A DNA stretch of 64,000 nt from Fragum whitleyi (lineage: Eukaryota; Mollusca; Bivalvia; Cardiida; Cardiidae), in NCBI GenBank assembly GCA_948146395.1, contig OX411551.1, positions 62,261,846 to 62,325,845 on the forward strand. Direction: 5' to 3'. Below the pieces are notes generated by a model. The model made no database searches. It was not told where the DNA came from and worked only from the letters and a program-made list of their open reading frames with translations. The position numbers and the translations under genes are program-made. Below, one piece after another: positions 21,890 through 34,205 of this stretch. How positions within the stretch are numbered: the stretch's first letter is position 1; the number at the start of each line of letters is the position of its first letter.

Positions 21890-23163
21890 ATTTAAGTTCA
21901 AGTCAGTTTGGTGAAAACATGAAATGTACACAAGCTTTATTCACTACTGATATTTCGCTCCGAGGCATTGTGGACTTTTTTCAGAAAGTGGGAGGAGTTT
22001 TAAAATTTGACAGTCATAAAATCGTGAAAATTAAAATCGTGTTCATGTATTAAATGTTCAATATATGATCGATCAAACTTTGACATGTAGAAATCAATAT
22101 GTTTTGTAGAAGTTTTGCCGGCAGCAATAAAGCGTTGAACCATCCCAATATGGATCTACGATGTACAGGACCATTAAATGCTTCAGGATATTTTTGTTAA
22201 CGGTTCTCTACTGTAACGTCTTTTTGTTTTAATTGATTAATTACTAATTAGGCAAAACATGTCTTTTTTACCGGTAAAGTATCAAGACAAAAGCCTCTAT
22301 CCATCAAAAATTGATTTGTTTTAAAAAATGAGTTCCTTTGATTTCAAACGGACCTTGTCAAAATTTAACTGAATCAATTAAAATTTTAACGGGCGGTTTG
22401 CTTTGGTGCTAGACTGGTTATGTATTTATGTTCGTACTTTTTATAAATTATTGTTGCCCTTTAAATAATTTGTAATATAACAAAATGTTCAAATAATTGT
22501 GATTTTAATTCTATCTAATAACGAGTCCAGTTGATGGAAATTAAAATTCATGACTTGATTTTCTTACATGAATATTATGCATATCGTTCAATTCAACAAT
22601 CTTTTCCATTTAGAGAAAAAACGAATGATTATATAATTAAAATAAAATGCTAATCTTTTTTTTCAGTTTATCTTGTTTAGTTAAATAACTTATTTTTTTC
22701 TCTTGAAACTTCCATGAAATGGAAGACAATATTGAACAAATATCGGTGCGGACTCCTGCGCCTTTGTTAAATACATATATGAAATTAATGATTCTTGAAA
22801 TGATAAATATACTTTACATTGTGTGATTCGTTTATGTTCAATGAAAATTGAGAAGTATGTTTTTGTATAAAAAAAAAGTTTTTTCTTTCTCTTGCAAACG
22901 TTTTCAAATCTTCGTAAGCCGGCTGCATCAAAGACACATATTATTTTCCCTGGTGAAGTTATCTTTTATAGATGTCCATTAATTAGAAACTGATGGTCGT
23001 AGAGATCTTATATTTTGATTATCGTTGATGATATTGATGTCTAATTGACGGACAAATTGTCGTTTGTGATTTTAAAAGATAAAACAGCCCAGTCTGTATC
23101 AGAAACTGCAATCTTAGTGACTGTTTACATAAAAAATGATTTTTTTAACTTACATGTGCTCAC

Positions 23164-23203
<40 letters not shown>

Positions 23204-24240
23204 AAAATTAAATTAAATTAAACAAAATAAAAATGGTTTTAAACATAAATTATAAATGGAAAATTAGAACAAGGAATGTTAAGTGGGTCGATGACATTTT
23301 TTCCAAAACAATTAGTTTAATTCATATTAACCGTTTGCTAGTCAAAGAATAATTATTATTAAAATAATAACATTAAGAAAATAATAATAAAAATGAAAAT
23401 AAATTGCTGAAGCCAAAAAAAAAAGTGAATTTGGGGTTTCTATAGAATAGCCCCTTAATGATATTCTTTTAAGGCGTACCATTACAACCGTGCGTGTTCA
23501 CAGCGAGAAATCTGATAAATATCTTTTCTAAAAATAACAGTGGAAGAAATAATATTAAAATGAACAAAACAGTGGTTGTCACAAAAAATACACACACATA
23601 TCGGAACGCTCCGATGAGCCAAGCGCGAAACATATCAGCTGTGTTTCCTCTATTTTTTTCATTAGTAGTTGAATTTGAATAAAAAATCTATCTGGTAATT
23701 GGAATCGTTTTTTACGTTTTTACTTAGATTTCCATCCTATGTCGTGGATCTTATGTCGTGGATTTCACCTTTCTCTTAACATATAAATATATAAAGAGAA
23801 AAAAAAAACTAACTTTATTCCATCAACGGTTCCACGATTAAAGATTTTCTGTTTAAATATTGTGAAAATGATAAATGTTTACTGTTTATTTTTTAAACTA
23901 ATAGGATTCTTTTCTAAACCGTGCTTTTTTTTAATTCTAAAATCACGAAGAAGCTACAATAAGACAAAATATATCTGAATATTATGCTTTTTATTACAAC
24001 TTTTTTAAATCAATTTTATTTTTGTTATGGATTAAACCTTTCTCAAATGATTGAATTCAAAAATTAAATAACTATAAAAAAAAAAATAAAAAATAAAAAT
24101 AAAACACCAACAACACACAAACATGAACATGTTTCTAATATTTAAGTGATGTTTTGTTCATCAAATAATAAGTAAATTAAGAAAAATAATATATGTAACT
24201 ATGGAATACAGCGGATGCGTAAACATCAAATTCTTATCTT
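21890..24240. other. AT-rich stretch upstream of the ETS gene
   Basis: No exon was recognised. This would hold the ETS gene promoter and any untranslated first exon. A run of 33 T lies at 23167-23199 and several A-rich runs occur near 24080. Confidence 0.5.
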
Positions 24241-24254
24241 ACATTGAATTTTGT

Positions 24255-24383
24255 CCTGCGTTCAGGACGACAGAACGGCGCAAGTTGTTTGAAAATTATA
24301 CCCCGCTTTGCACACAAGTGAACGTGCAAAGCGGGGTATAGTTCGCAAACCGTTTGCATCGTTTTGTCATCCTGAACTTAGGG
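24255..24383. repeat. 129 bp hairpin with perfect 17 bp inner stem
   Basis: TATACCCCGCTTTGCAC (24297-24313) and GTGCAAAGCGGGGTATA (24324-24340) are exact complements. Outer arms CGTTCAGGACGACAGAACGG and its imperfect mirror extend the fold to about 24383. Confidence 0.85.
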
Positions 24384-24529
24384 CTGGTATTAACACTGAC
24401 TGTCAGTCTAAAAGCATGCTTGTAAAATTAATTTTCTCAAACAGCAATATTTATTCAAAGAAATTGCATAAACCTGTTTCACATGAGCAAAAGTTTGACA
24501 AGACGTAAAGAAGACCAATTTTCTTTGTA

Positions 24530-25200
24530 TAATTGTATAAAATGTACGTTTTCAGATCGCTGTAAGCACACGTTAACGGACAAAAGCGCGGCGGTTACGG
24601 GACAAAACGTTGGTTAATAAGTAAATTCAAATACTGTTAACGCCCGGCCTTTTTTTTACATAAAAATCCTTGACCTGGGCCTGAACATTTTAATTAGTTT
24701 CAACAATACTGATCTTTTTAATGCAGATTTTTTTTTCTAAAAATATAAATTAATGTATCTTTTTTTAAAAATACTATAAAAATACGATTTTGAAAAGAAT
24801 AACTATTGATCGATAAAGTCAGTAAAATGTATCCATGTATAACATTCATTAAGAGTATAACTAAAGAAGTTGAGCTAATTCCCGCGTTAAATTTTGTGAC
24901 GTCATAAGTTTACCAAGCAACGTCGGTATAAACAAAAATGACGGTCCAATGCAAAAACGCAATTTTTACGACATATTTCTAATATTTTAGCTAGTTTTAA
25001 AGTCTTTCTTTTTTTTTAATAATTTTCAATATCTGTTTGAATAATACTCTACTGCTTCCTTTGATGCAATAATAGCGCCAATTCACTCTTTTCGGGCTTA
25101 AACATTTGCAGAAACTCTCAAAATGCTTTTAACGCCATCGTGCTTCGCACTCAGGCGATAACCTATTTTTCGGATCACTTTAAATGTAAACGCCCTTGAG
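24530..25200. repeat. dispersed repeat F, copy 1
   Basis: It is collinear with 54190-54930. Shared landmarks are GTTAATAAGTAAATTCA, CTGTTAACGCCC, TATTCCCGCGTTAAA-like, AGTCTTTCTTTTT and TCGTGCTTCGCACTC. No reading frame spans it. Its class is unknown. Confidence 0.65.
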
Positions 25201-25221
25201 AAAGTAAGATTTTTTTATAAT

Positions 25222-25265
25222 TGGTTTCATTGAGATGAATGTCAATTTTACAATGTTACTAACTG
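25222..25265 (+). mobile_element. right-end fragment of the CAGTTAAC MITE
   Basis: GATGAATGTCAATTTTACAA followed by TGTTACTAACTG and TA is the family's right terminal repeat. The rest of the element is absent. Confidence 0.7.
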
Positions 25266-25899
25266 TAGCCCAAAATATTTCTTAAGGATCCTTATGTGGG
25301 AACAAAATAATGGTACATGTACAACAGCCTAAGTAACGATAATTTGGATGCCAGCAAATGGTATTAATCCTCCACACCAACAGGTAAAAGGGACAGAGAG
25401 GGCTACCCCCCGAATTATTTTGAAAAGTTTTAACTTAGCTACTAAAATGCAAAAATGCTTACGAAAATCTAGAGTCGAAACTTTGAGCACTTGGCTGCCT
25501 CTCTAAATCTAGAATGATCTAGAATGCCTTTTGAAATCAAGATTCGTTAATTCATTTCAGAGCACAATTTTATTGGAGTCGAAATGAATGTGTTGGAGTA
25601 AATCAAGAACAAAACGTTATTTGCTATTTATATTGATCTACATAAATGCTTCACCATAAACAACATAGTGCTATTGACACTATATTGTTTATGTTGTTTC
25701 AATTGTAAGCTTTTGCGACAAGAACGGATTATTTGTACAAAACAGACATCACTGAAAAATCAAGTAGTCAAAATGACCCTTGTTAAAATATATGTAGTTG
25801 AAGGTAAAACCTTATGAAATCAGATTTTTAAGGTCAAATTCCTGGTAGAAGGGTCAAACACAAGCCCTGTATTATCGCAGGTACAGCTTTAAGGGGTAA

Positions 25900-26012
25900 A
25901 GCATGTCTTTTCATACACGTGCATGCTATCATGTTTTGTATTTCGACGATGAACCATATTGTGTTGAAGTCGTTATTCTGATTAAAATATCTGTTCTGTT
26001 CTGTTCTCTTTA
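25900..26012 (+). mobile_element. probable LINE 3' tail with (CTGTT)n
   Basis: GATTAAAATATCTGTTCTG followed by CTGTT repeats resembles the better-supported tail at 38836-39021 (AATAAAATCTATCTATC). Only the end of the element is present. Confidence 0.4.
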
Positions 26013-26041
26013 TTCTTTGTTTTCAATTTAAGTAATACTTG

Positions 26042-26121
26042 TCGAAACCATATGTTGTGGGTACTCATCTGAATCGTCTTGATAAGACGATTCAAATGAG
26101 TACCTACAACTTAGGTTTTCG
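26042..26121. repeat. 80 bp hairpin
   Basis: TCGAAACC, GGTACTCATCTGAATCGTCTT and their complements pair around TGAT. The mismatches are few and scattered. Confidence 0.85.
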
Positions 26122-26419
26122 AAAAATATTATTTAAATATTCAATATTGATTGAAAGATACCCATCTACCGGTAACCCTGATTGTGCTATATATATATTT
26201 TACTTCCATCACCGCTACATCTTCATCATCAAAGTTAAGATAAACTACAAAGTGTTTTATTGATTGTTTCAGATCGATAATCGATATTGATATCTGATGA
26301 AAGAAACTGATATGTTACCTAAATGACGGACAAACTACCACCATATACTGAGATTTCAATGATAAAACTGGGCGATAATTTTTATGAGCAACGGCCAACT
26401 TTATTTCAACAGAATGACT

Positions 26420-26585
26420 TTAAGGCAGTGGACCCGTAATAGTGCCGCAAACTTTGGGAAGGAGTGAACTTTAAGATATGTTAACCAAGGTTTCCTTTTG
26501 ATTTTCATTTGGAAACCTCGGCCGACATTGTTAAATTTCGTGAGTTCTGTAATGTTGCGGAACTATTACGGTTCCAATACTTTAA
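26420..26585. mobile_element. palindromic TTAA-flanked MITE, copy 4
   Basis: TTAA lies at both ends. Termini GGCAGTGGACCCGTAATAG and GTAATAG-type complements surround a fold-back body with ACCAAGGTTTCC and GGAAACCTCGG. Confidence 0.82.
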
Positions 26586-27990
26586 AGGTGCCTGACAGTT
26601 CAAGGTCATACTTCATATATAATAACATTTGCAAAGGCGCATGCGACACTTCGATAATAATCGTTTCAAACAAAACACCTTTTCAGAAAAAAAATCCTAA
26701 AATGTGCGACTTTTGTGACGTTTGTAAAAGAGGGTTATTTGACCGTCTACTACGGACGCTATGGACATCATTTCCAATCCATTCTCTCTTCAGAATAAGC
26801 CGAATTTAACAGACATTCATATTAAAATAAAGTAAAATTCATCAATTGGCTACACATACGTTTAAATGTAGCAAATGTAAGATTTCCGTTTAGAACTTCG
26901 TTTCAGTGTATTGCTCTCGATTCTGCTTAATGGAATGTTCACTCGTTTCCTATTTGTAGGAAAGAAAGACATGCCAACTATCGAAAGCGGCTCTCTGGAC
27001 TCAAATTCATTCTGTTGTAAAATTACGAATCCGTAAAACACGCCCATGGATGAATTTATGAAAAACTCCCTCCAAAGGTAACATAAGGCACCGGCGCTTT
27101 GAACTTTTTGTAATCAGACGCAATCAGATATTGTCGAAATATACCCCAAGAAAAGACATTATATGAGACATATAGATAATTTGTAAAAATCAGATATAAA
27201 ATACTGTTGAAAACTTTGAATCACCGACCTGATTGATTGACAGTTTATCAGAAAAGATACATTATGATAACACAGAACTGTCAAACAGCGTCAATGGTTA
27301 CTGATTAATACTGAAACGGCCTTACTTTCACTTGTTTTTATTTTATTTTTTATTTTTGATACTTTGATTGTAACAAAAATAATTGATTAATCACAACTGA
27401 TTCAAAGTATAAACGAAGTACATCGGTATACCATACACAGGTAATTGTTTCATTACCAAAAGTTGGTCATATAGGACATGAAACAATTGCCTGTAATACC
27501 ATATTCTCGCCAAAAGGTTATTGGTGTAGCAGTTGGCGACAATAGATTTCTGTTAGTACCATAATTGAGGTAATAGCTCAAATAAAAGTAAAATACATTG
27601 CCAAGACAAATTTGATACAATATATAAATGTAATCATACTGTATAAATACGCGATATTGATGTATGCATAAGTGTAATTGTCTTTTAGCTTCATATCTCC
27701 AAGAAATCAACATAATACTATTTTCATATCGTACGATTTAATACTGTGAAGAAAAATGGAGATTTGTTAATAAAAGAACAAAATTCTCATGGGAATACTT
27801 TTAGATGATTAGAAGATAACTGCAGTCATTTTTTTATCGATAATTAAGCCAATTTTCCAGCAATCAGAATGTACGAACGTAGACAGATCTTGAATTAAAT
27901 GATTACGTTTTCAAGACGTTTAATTTTAGATATCTATTTTCTTTTGTTAACATTTTTCAGTTTGTATCATGTTCATTAATTCAATGTCAA
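26586..27990. other. non-genic stretch
   Basis: No exon was recognised. A hairpin at about 27441-27505 (CAGGTAATTGTTTCAT and its mirror) shares CAATTGCCTGT with a similar structure at about 30615-30700. Confidence 0.5.
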
Positions 27991-27995
27991 CGTTC

Positions 27996-28140
27996 GAGGT
28001 AACTTCTACAAACAAAAGAAATGTTGCAACATTTCGGAATCAATGATCTTTAAACGTTGTTTCCTAATGAAATTGGTCAAAACTGTTTAAGTTGGTGACT
28101 TTCGAAACGTTGCAGAACTATTACGGGTCCACTACCTTAA
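27996..28140. mobile_element. palindromic TTAA-flanked MITE, copy 5 (left end eroded)
   Basis: The right half is intact: CGTTGCAGAACTATTACGGG, TCCACTACCTTAA. The left half keeps ACATTTCGGAAT and TTTCCTAATGAAA but has lost its terminus. Confidence 0.7.
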
Positions 28141-28719
28141 TTCTTTGCGGCGTTCACCTAAACCCCAAGCACACTGTATGGATACACAAAAAGGAATCTA
28201 ACATGAGTATGTTTAGGTTTCAGTTTCTAACCTCAAAAAATTCAGAAAAATCACTTCATATCTTTATATTTGATAACAAAAAGCTAAAAAGTAAAGATTG
28301 AACCAATATTGGACAGATACCTTTTTTGGACTACCATGTTCGAAAGCTCATAAAGCGGCCTTTTATTCAATATTGTCATGGAATCATGAAAGAATGAACA
28401 AAACTAGATGTAGTTAACTATGATAAAACATTCCTCTTTGACAAACCATATTCTTCGTTAAACTATACAAAGTCTATGTGGTCTTTGATTTGGCTTCGGA
28501 CCTTAAATTCTAAACATTTGTTGGAATTTGTTTGTTATAATTCTCAAGTATTGTGTTTAGCAACAAGGCTCTTCGTTCGTAAAAAAAACTTAAGGGAACA
28601 AAAACTGTGCTACACAAAATATACAATGAATGATAATAATGAAAAAAAAAAAATCTTCACAAAATGTATACAAATATGTTGGTAGACATATTATTTTTAC
28701 AAAATTGATTACAGGTACT

Positions 28720-28870
28720 TTGCCCTAAAGGCGCAGGGGTCGGCCCCTTTTTATCGCCGTGTATCTATAGCGACTAATTTGTCAATCATTGCGTCAAAAA
28801 TATCAATATTTGTTTATCAAAATCAAAACAATTTGTATTTCAAAAAACAATAAATCATTAAAACACTGCG
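28720..28870 (+). repeat. dispersed repeat G, copy 1
   Basis: It shares AATTTGTCAATCATT(G/A)CGTCAA and a following AACAATAAATCATT with 30770-30920. No coding content was found. Confidence 0.55.
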
Positions 28871-29537
28871 TAAATCAACACAAACAATGAAAAAGAAACA
28901 GATTTGTTTTTGATGATATTCGGGGAGAACAAAATACGCCTAAGCGTGGACATTTCACAAAGTTGAGGCACGGATCGGTCAGTTCAGCCGCACAGTCTGA
29001 TCAGAGTCGTCGCTTCGAGCCTCGTCGATTGCAAGTTTCTCACTTGTTCCCTTCTTGCTCAGAGAATATTCTTTATACACCTTATAACATTCCGGGCCGC
29101 TCCGAACCCAGACATTTCCCGCAATTTTCGTAAACCACGCCCTTGCTATTTTCGTAATTGGCCTATTTAACAGTTATTACCATAGATTGAACAAGGCTTT
29201 AACGAAAATGTCGCTCTTCAACGATTTGAATTTTGTTTCATGCACATTACAATATATTCTGTTTTGAACGGTCATGTACTTTTATATTTGTAAATTGTTT
29301 AAAATGTATTGTTATATTGGATGTGCATGAATGAGACTGAAATTATAAATAAAACTATAACTATATTGTAGATAAATGAAAATTATTATATAAATGGGAA
29401 TATAATAATTGGCGGTGTGTTATGTGAGATCAAGATGCATGTGCCCGTTTTATTAAACTTCTTATGGCAAAATTCATAAGTCAAAACCTCAAATCGTACC
29501 TGGTGATTTCATTTAATGTTAGGTTCTGCCTTGCAAT

Positions 29538-29578
29538 ATCTCATTGGAATTGTCTTAAGAAGACAATTCCTATGAGAT
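29538..29578. repeat. 41 bp hairpin
   Basis: ATCTCATTGGAATTGTCTT and AAGACAATTCCTATGAGAT pair with one mismatch. Confidence 0.85.
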
Positions 29579-30060
29579 GATGCATGACAGAATTCCATAT
29601 TTCGTTACAAATGTAAAAGAACAACTTTAATTTTTGACTTACGCAAAAAATGATCGTAAGATGTTTAGTAAAACATGCTCCAGGGGCATCGATCCAGAAA
29701 TTGATTCTTATAGAATATCTTATGAGTTCGAACAAAAAAGACCTATGAAATGGGCTATAATTAAGCTATTTCTACCCATTATTAATCAATAGAAATGAAA
29801 TAAAGATCCAAAATATTTTCTTCGTCTCGATGTTTCGTTTTTTCCCAATCACCCTTGCTTTAATGAAAAACTTATTTTAAAACACAAACACAAATATGTA
29901 TATGTTAATCCTTTTGAACAATGGTTTTTATTTTCCCTATCAAATTTGACTCTCTTTTTTTCGAGCATATTTCGCTTTAGCTATGAAACGATTACAAGTC
30001 AGTCGAGTTTAGGAAGCTTCAAACGAATCGGCATATTGCTATTATTTTTTACAAATGTTA

Positions 30061-30486
30061 CAGTTAACAACATCGTGAAATTGACAAGGTGAATGATTTT
30101 TTAACGAAAATGAATGAGCGCGATGAGAGAGATTTGAGTGAAATAAAAGGGAGGTGATCCAATGTCGCAAATTTTGTTCGGGTTGAACAAAATAAGCAAT
30201 ATTTATTAACTCCCTTTATGAAGAAAAAAACACATATGCATACAATATATATGAAAAGCTTTCTATTTCACCAAGAACCAATTAGACGCTTGCAATTTCA
30301 ATTATGTCATCGCTATTTTTTTCTTGCTATTTTTATTTTGATTGCAGTTGCTGATCTTATCTTTAATAGTCATTTTAGATCATTTTTAAGTGGTATGAGT
30401 GAGTCTAGGGAATGAATAGAGCGCTGAGTGAGCGGTTTAAATGGTTTTGATTGGAATGAATGTCAAGTTCACATTGTAACTAAATG
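30061..30486 (+). mobile_element. CAGTTAAC MITE, complete copy (426 bp)
   Basis: It starts TA|CAGTTAACAACATCGTGAAA and ends CACATTGTAACTAAATG|TA. The internal GGGAGGTGATCCAATG palindrome is near 30150-30215. Terminal inverted repeats of about 27 bp and TA duplications fit a non-autonomous Tc1/mariner-type element. Confidence 0.88.
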
Positions 30487-30769
30487 TACTGGCTCAGAAA
30501 TGTTTCAATGTATTGCATTTTGTAACGTATCTACAGTATTTTTTTTTTCAAAGGGAAGAAACTTACAACCGCTACGTAACCGGTGTTAGTTAAAACTTAG
30601 GAACTACGGAAAGGCAATTGTTTAAAATCTGATTTTTGGTATAGGTTATGATATGTTTCTATATTACAAAATAAGATAATGAAACAATTGCCTGTGATAG
30701 GACCCCTCGAATGGCGGCTAACCGCGGTAGATAGTGCTGTCTTGACCACACTAAAAATGGGGGCTGACC

Positions 30770-30920
30770 CTTGAGGGCATAAAACCGACTTTCCTTTTTC
30801 TACTGTCTTGTACATGTATCGATAACGGCCAATTTGTCAATCATTACGTCAATAAATCAATTATTTTGTTTATGAAAATAAAAGAATTTGTATTTTAAAA
30901 CAATAAATCATTTTTAAATT
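30770..30920 (+). repeat. dispersed repeat G, copy 2
   Basis: It is the partner of 28720-28870. It includes GGGGGCTGACCC and CCAATTTGTCAATCATTACG. Confidence 0.55.
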
Positions 30921-31004
30921 GAATACATATTTGAAAGTAGTGAAAACATACAACTGCTTTGATGTTACCCGACATTTGTTTGAAAAGTATTTTGAGGCTT
31001 TCGA

Positions 31005-31418
31005 TAGCCAATTTGTGTAATTGACAAGATGAATAATTTTGGAATGACTTTTAGAACGAAATTGAATGAGTGAATGAAGCGATTTTTGAGTGTCAATAAA
31101 GGAGGGTAATCCAATATCGCTAATTTTGTTCAAGATGAACAAAATTAGCGATATCTATTACCTCCCTTTAATAAAATTTACATAATATTCTTTTTGTGTG
31201 TCTTCATGGACTGACCAGACACTATAAAATCAACACCACTAAATAGAATCGTAGAATGGTCTTATCGACGTCTCCAACGATTTCGATTTTTTTCTAATGA
31301 TGTCGGAGCGTTTTGATCGCTTTAAGTGAGAGTTTGGAATTAATAAATGGAGTGCTGAGTTAGCGATTTCGAATGGTTTTGATTGGAACGACAGTCAGTT
31401 TCACGATGTTTCTAGTCG
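31005..31418 (+). mobile_element. CAGTTAAC MITE, left end eroded
   Basis: The left terminal repeat is degenerate and the right end CACGATGTTTCTAGTCG|TA is clear. The internal palindrome (about 31100-31172) is one of the best kept: ATATCGCTAATTTTGTTC against GAACAAAATTAGCGATAT. Confidence 0.82.
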
Positions 31419-32793
31419 TAAATACGCTGCTTATTTTGCCCCGAGACGTTGATCTCGCCTTTACAAAATTCAATATAAATTTGGACGAATGCATCTTGTA
31501 TTGAGGAAATTTGTTATACAGTAAAACTTGTTTTAATCGACAACTAACGGGGCCACAAAATAGCGGTCGTAAAAGAGAAAAGTGGCTTAGTACACATTTT
31601 CTTTAACATTTACACATTTAATTTTGATTGAATATGTATTTTATTTCGATTTTCTCTATAATTCTTTGTTGTTAAAACACAAGAGAATCGTCTCATAGAG
31701 ATAATTCAATTGAGTTTGTAGGATTTATTTTCAATCATTTATGGAACAAAAATACATTTTTAAGATATTTCTTTTATACTTTTTAAGATATTTTGATTTA
31801 AATGTGGTTTTGAAAACGGTCGCTTAATAAAAATGATCACTAAATAGACATGGTCGCTCGAGCAACATCATCTACACGAGTCAAGGGGTATCGAATCGAT
31901 AGCTTCTTCTCGAATACGCAAGATAAGTGAAACGTTCGTCACCCTTGGCTCGACAAGATGGAGCAAGATTGACTATATTCATTGTAAAAAAGTACGGCTT
32001 TTGAGGGCTACAGTTTTCTTTGTCACCGTAAACCTGCGAGAAAAAAAAAACAACAAATTATAATTAAACTCTCAAAACTTACAGACACGTGTAATTCATT
32101 TACCTGTTCCAAATTAAGCTTATCTATATTTAAAAAGCAGTTTGAACCCAACAGCCAAGATAAATTAATAATGTTTTAATGTGAAAATATCTAAATGAGG
32201 TCATATTTCTGAAAAAATCAGATTTCAATTCAAAGCTTCGTGAAAAAAAATGTGCCGACAGAAGAAAACGTAAGAAAATCTTGCAAAGAAACTGTTTGTC
32301 AAACTATTGTTTTCTTTTGCTTTTCATGGTATTTGCATAATATTAGCGTTTTACAAATATTAAACAAACCATGTCCCTTTCGAAAATGGATTAAACAGCG
32401 TTTGAGTATCATCAGTGCATTTGTCGTTAGAATGTTAATAAAAGAGTGCGAAAATCAGTGGAAAAATGAGATTAAAGTAAAATGAAATAAAATGTATTAC
32501 TGTTCATGTCAGATCTTATGAATCCAAGACCCCAAACACAGTTTGTCATTATAGCTAAATCAAATTGAATTATATTTAAACAAAAGAAAATATTGATGCT
32601 ATCTATGCCGCGAATGGGTGGCCTTCCACGAAAACTCGGGCGGTAGTCGTATTAACTACAAGTGCTTGCATCCTATTGGGCAACCAATTGGAGCTCAGCA
32701 ATCACAACATGCTTCACTTACATAATTCGATTCTGTGCAACTATATCGTCGTAATGACAATTTAGTCCCATTTATTTTTGGTTTTACTCACTA
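31419..32793. other. non-genic stretch
   Basis: No exon, RNA gene or paired repeat was recognised. Confidence 0.5.
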
Positions 32794-33218
32794 CAGTTAA
32801 AATGTCGTGAAATTGATAATCGTACTGATCAAAACCATTCTAAATCACTCACTCAGTGCTCCATTCTTTCACTCAACACTCACTCAACCCATTCAAAACG
32901 CTCCAAACTCACTAAAATGATAAGATAAAAAAATAAATTCAAAATAAAAGTCTCTATCAGAAATACGCGATTTCACTGACTTTATTGAAGTTTGTAAGCT
33001 TAAGATGGGTTCGTAAAGGCATAAAAGCAATTTATAGGGCCTGTATGCATATTTTGTAAAGGGAGGTAACAAATGTCGCCAATTTTTTCATTTTGAACAA
33101 AATTATCTATATTGGATTACATCCCTTTAATTTCAGTCACCCCTCTCGCTCATTCAATTTCATTCTGAAATCATTCCAGTATCATTTAGCTTTGTCTATT
33201 TCACGCTGTTGTTAACTG
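32794..33218 (-). mobile_element. CAGTTAAC MITE, complete copy (425 bp)
   Basis: TA|CAGTTAAAATGTCGTGAAA opens it and GCTGTTGTTAACTG|TA closes it. Orientation is reversed, with the palindrome near the right end (about 33058-33130). Confidence 0.88.
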
Positions 33219-33353
33219 TAACGCAAAATCGTACTGATGCATTAAGAGAAAAAATAAATAAACGCTTTTTCATTTATTTAAAAAAACATAGATTCTAGCT
33301 TTATTTCATTTTATTTTTTCGTTTTTAGATAAATCTTAATCGTACCTTTTACG

Positions 33354-33610
33354 AGCCCCCGTCATAGCACAGTTGGTAGCGCGTCGGACTGTTATTCTAG
33401 AGGTTCCGGAGTTCGATCCCCAACGGCGGCACTCATTCCTTCCGACCATTTGTCTCTCACCAATGGGTCGAGAAATCGAAGACCGAAATTGGATAACAGC
33501 TGAAGGCTAGGAAAGGATGTAATTGTAGTACTGGTGTGAAACATACCGGGAATTCATTGTTAGGTGCTCCAGCCGCTGCGATGTAGCCGAAAGATTGTTA
33601 AAACCTCATT
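33354..33610 (+). mobile_element. tRNA-headed SINE, complete copy
   Basis: The head (33354-33434) resembles tRNA-Asn: A-box TAGCACAGTTGGTAGCGCG, anticodon-loop TGTTATT and B-box GAGTTCGATCC, with 6 of 7 acceptor pairs. A body follows with TCACCAATGGGTCGA, AACAGCTGAAGGCTAGGAAA, ACTGGTG, and a conserved end GCTCCAGCCGCTGCGAT(G/A)TA. The same body occurs at 38235-38425 and, reversed, at 54361-54605. It would be transcribed by RNA polymerase III and moved by a LINE. Confidence 0.85.
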
Positions 33611-34138
33611 AAAAATGACAAAAATTGTTCACTTTAACTTGAAAGAGGAGAAGGCAGGGTTATGGTATTTGAAAAAATTCTCTCATAATTTTGAAAAATA
33701 CAAAATATCTGTTAGATAATTGTGACTATATGAATTTTACAAAATTGACTGACCATGTATATCATCAATTACTAGATAGATTTTTCTGTGAATTATACGT
33801 AATAAACCTAGTAGTTTCAATTGATCTAACACCGATCTCGACCAATCATTTGTGGAGACAATGCTCTTGTATTTGACTGTGCATCTTAAGGAAGCTCTTT
33901 TAAAACTGATTGATAAAATCAGACTGGTTCTATTCTAAGATTTCGAATATCCTAAAGTCAAGTAGAATTCTAACCAGCCATTTTAATCGGATTAACACAT
34001 GTTTCCTTTCGAACAATTACATCCCTACATGGCGGAGGAAATAAATTTGCATAAAATAGATTGTGCAATAATTACTAATATCGAGTTTGTTAATTTGATA
34101 AGAATGATCAACTACTCACGAAAATCTAGTCAAACAAT

Positions 34139-34205
34139 TGCATCCATCCATCAATCCATCCATCCATCAACCCACCCACCCATCGACCCATCCATGCATC
34201 CATAT
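34139..34205. repeat. (ATCC)n / (ACCC)n microsatellite
   Basis: An imperfect CATC and CACC repeat of about 65 bp. Confidence 0.9.

Noticed and set aside
33354..33434. functional tRNA-Asn
   Set aside because: Most acceptor pairs are present but the T-stem is poor, and the sequence is the head of a SINE with other copies nearby.
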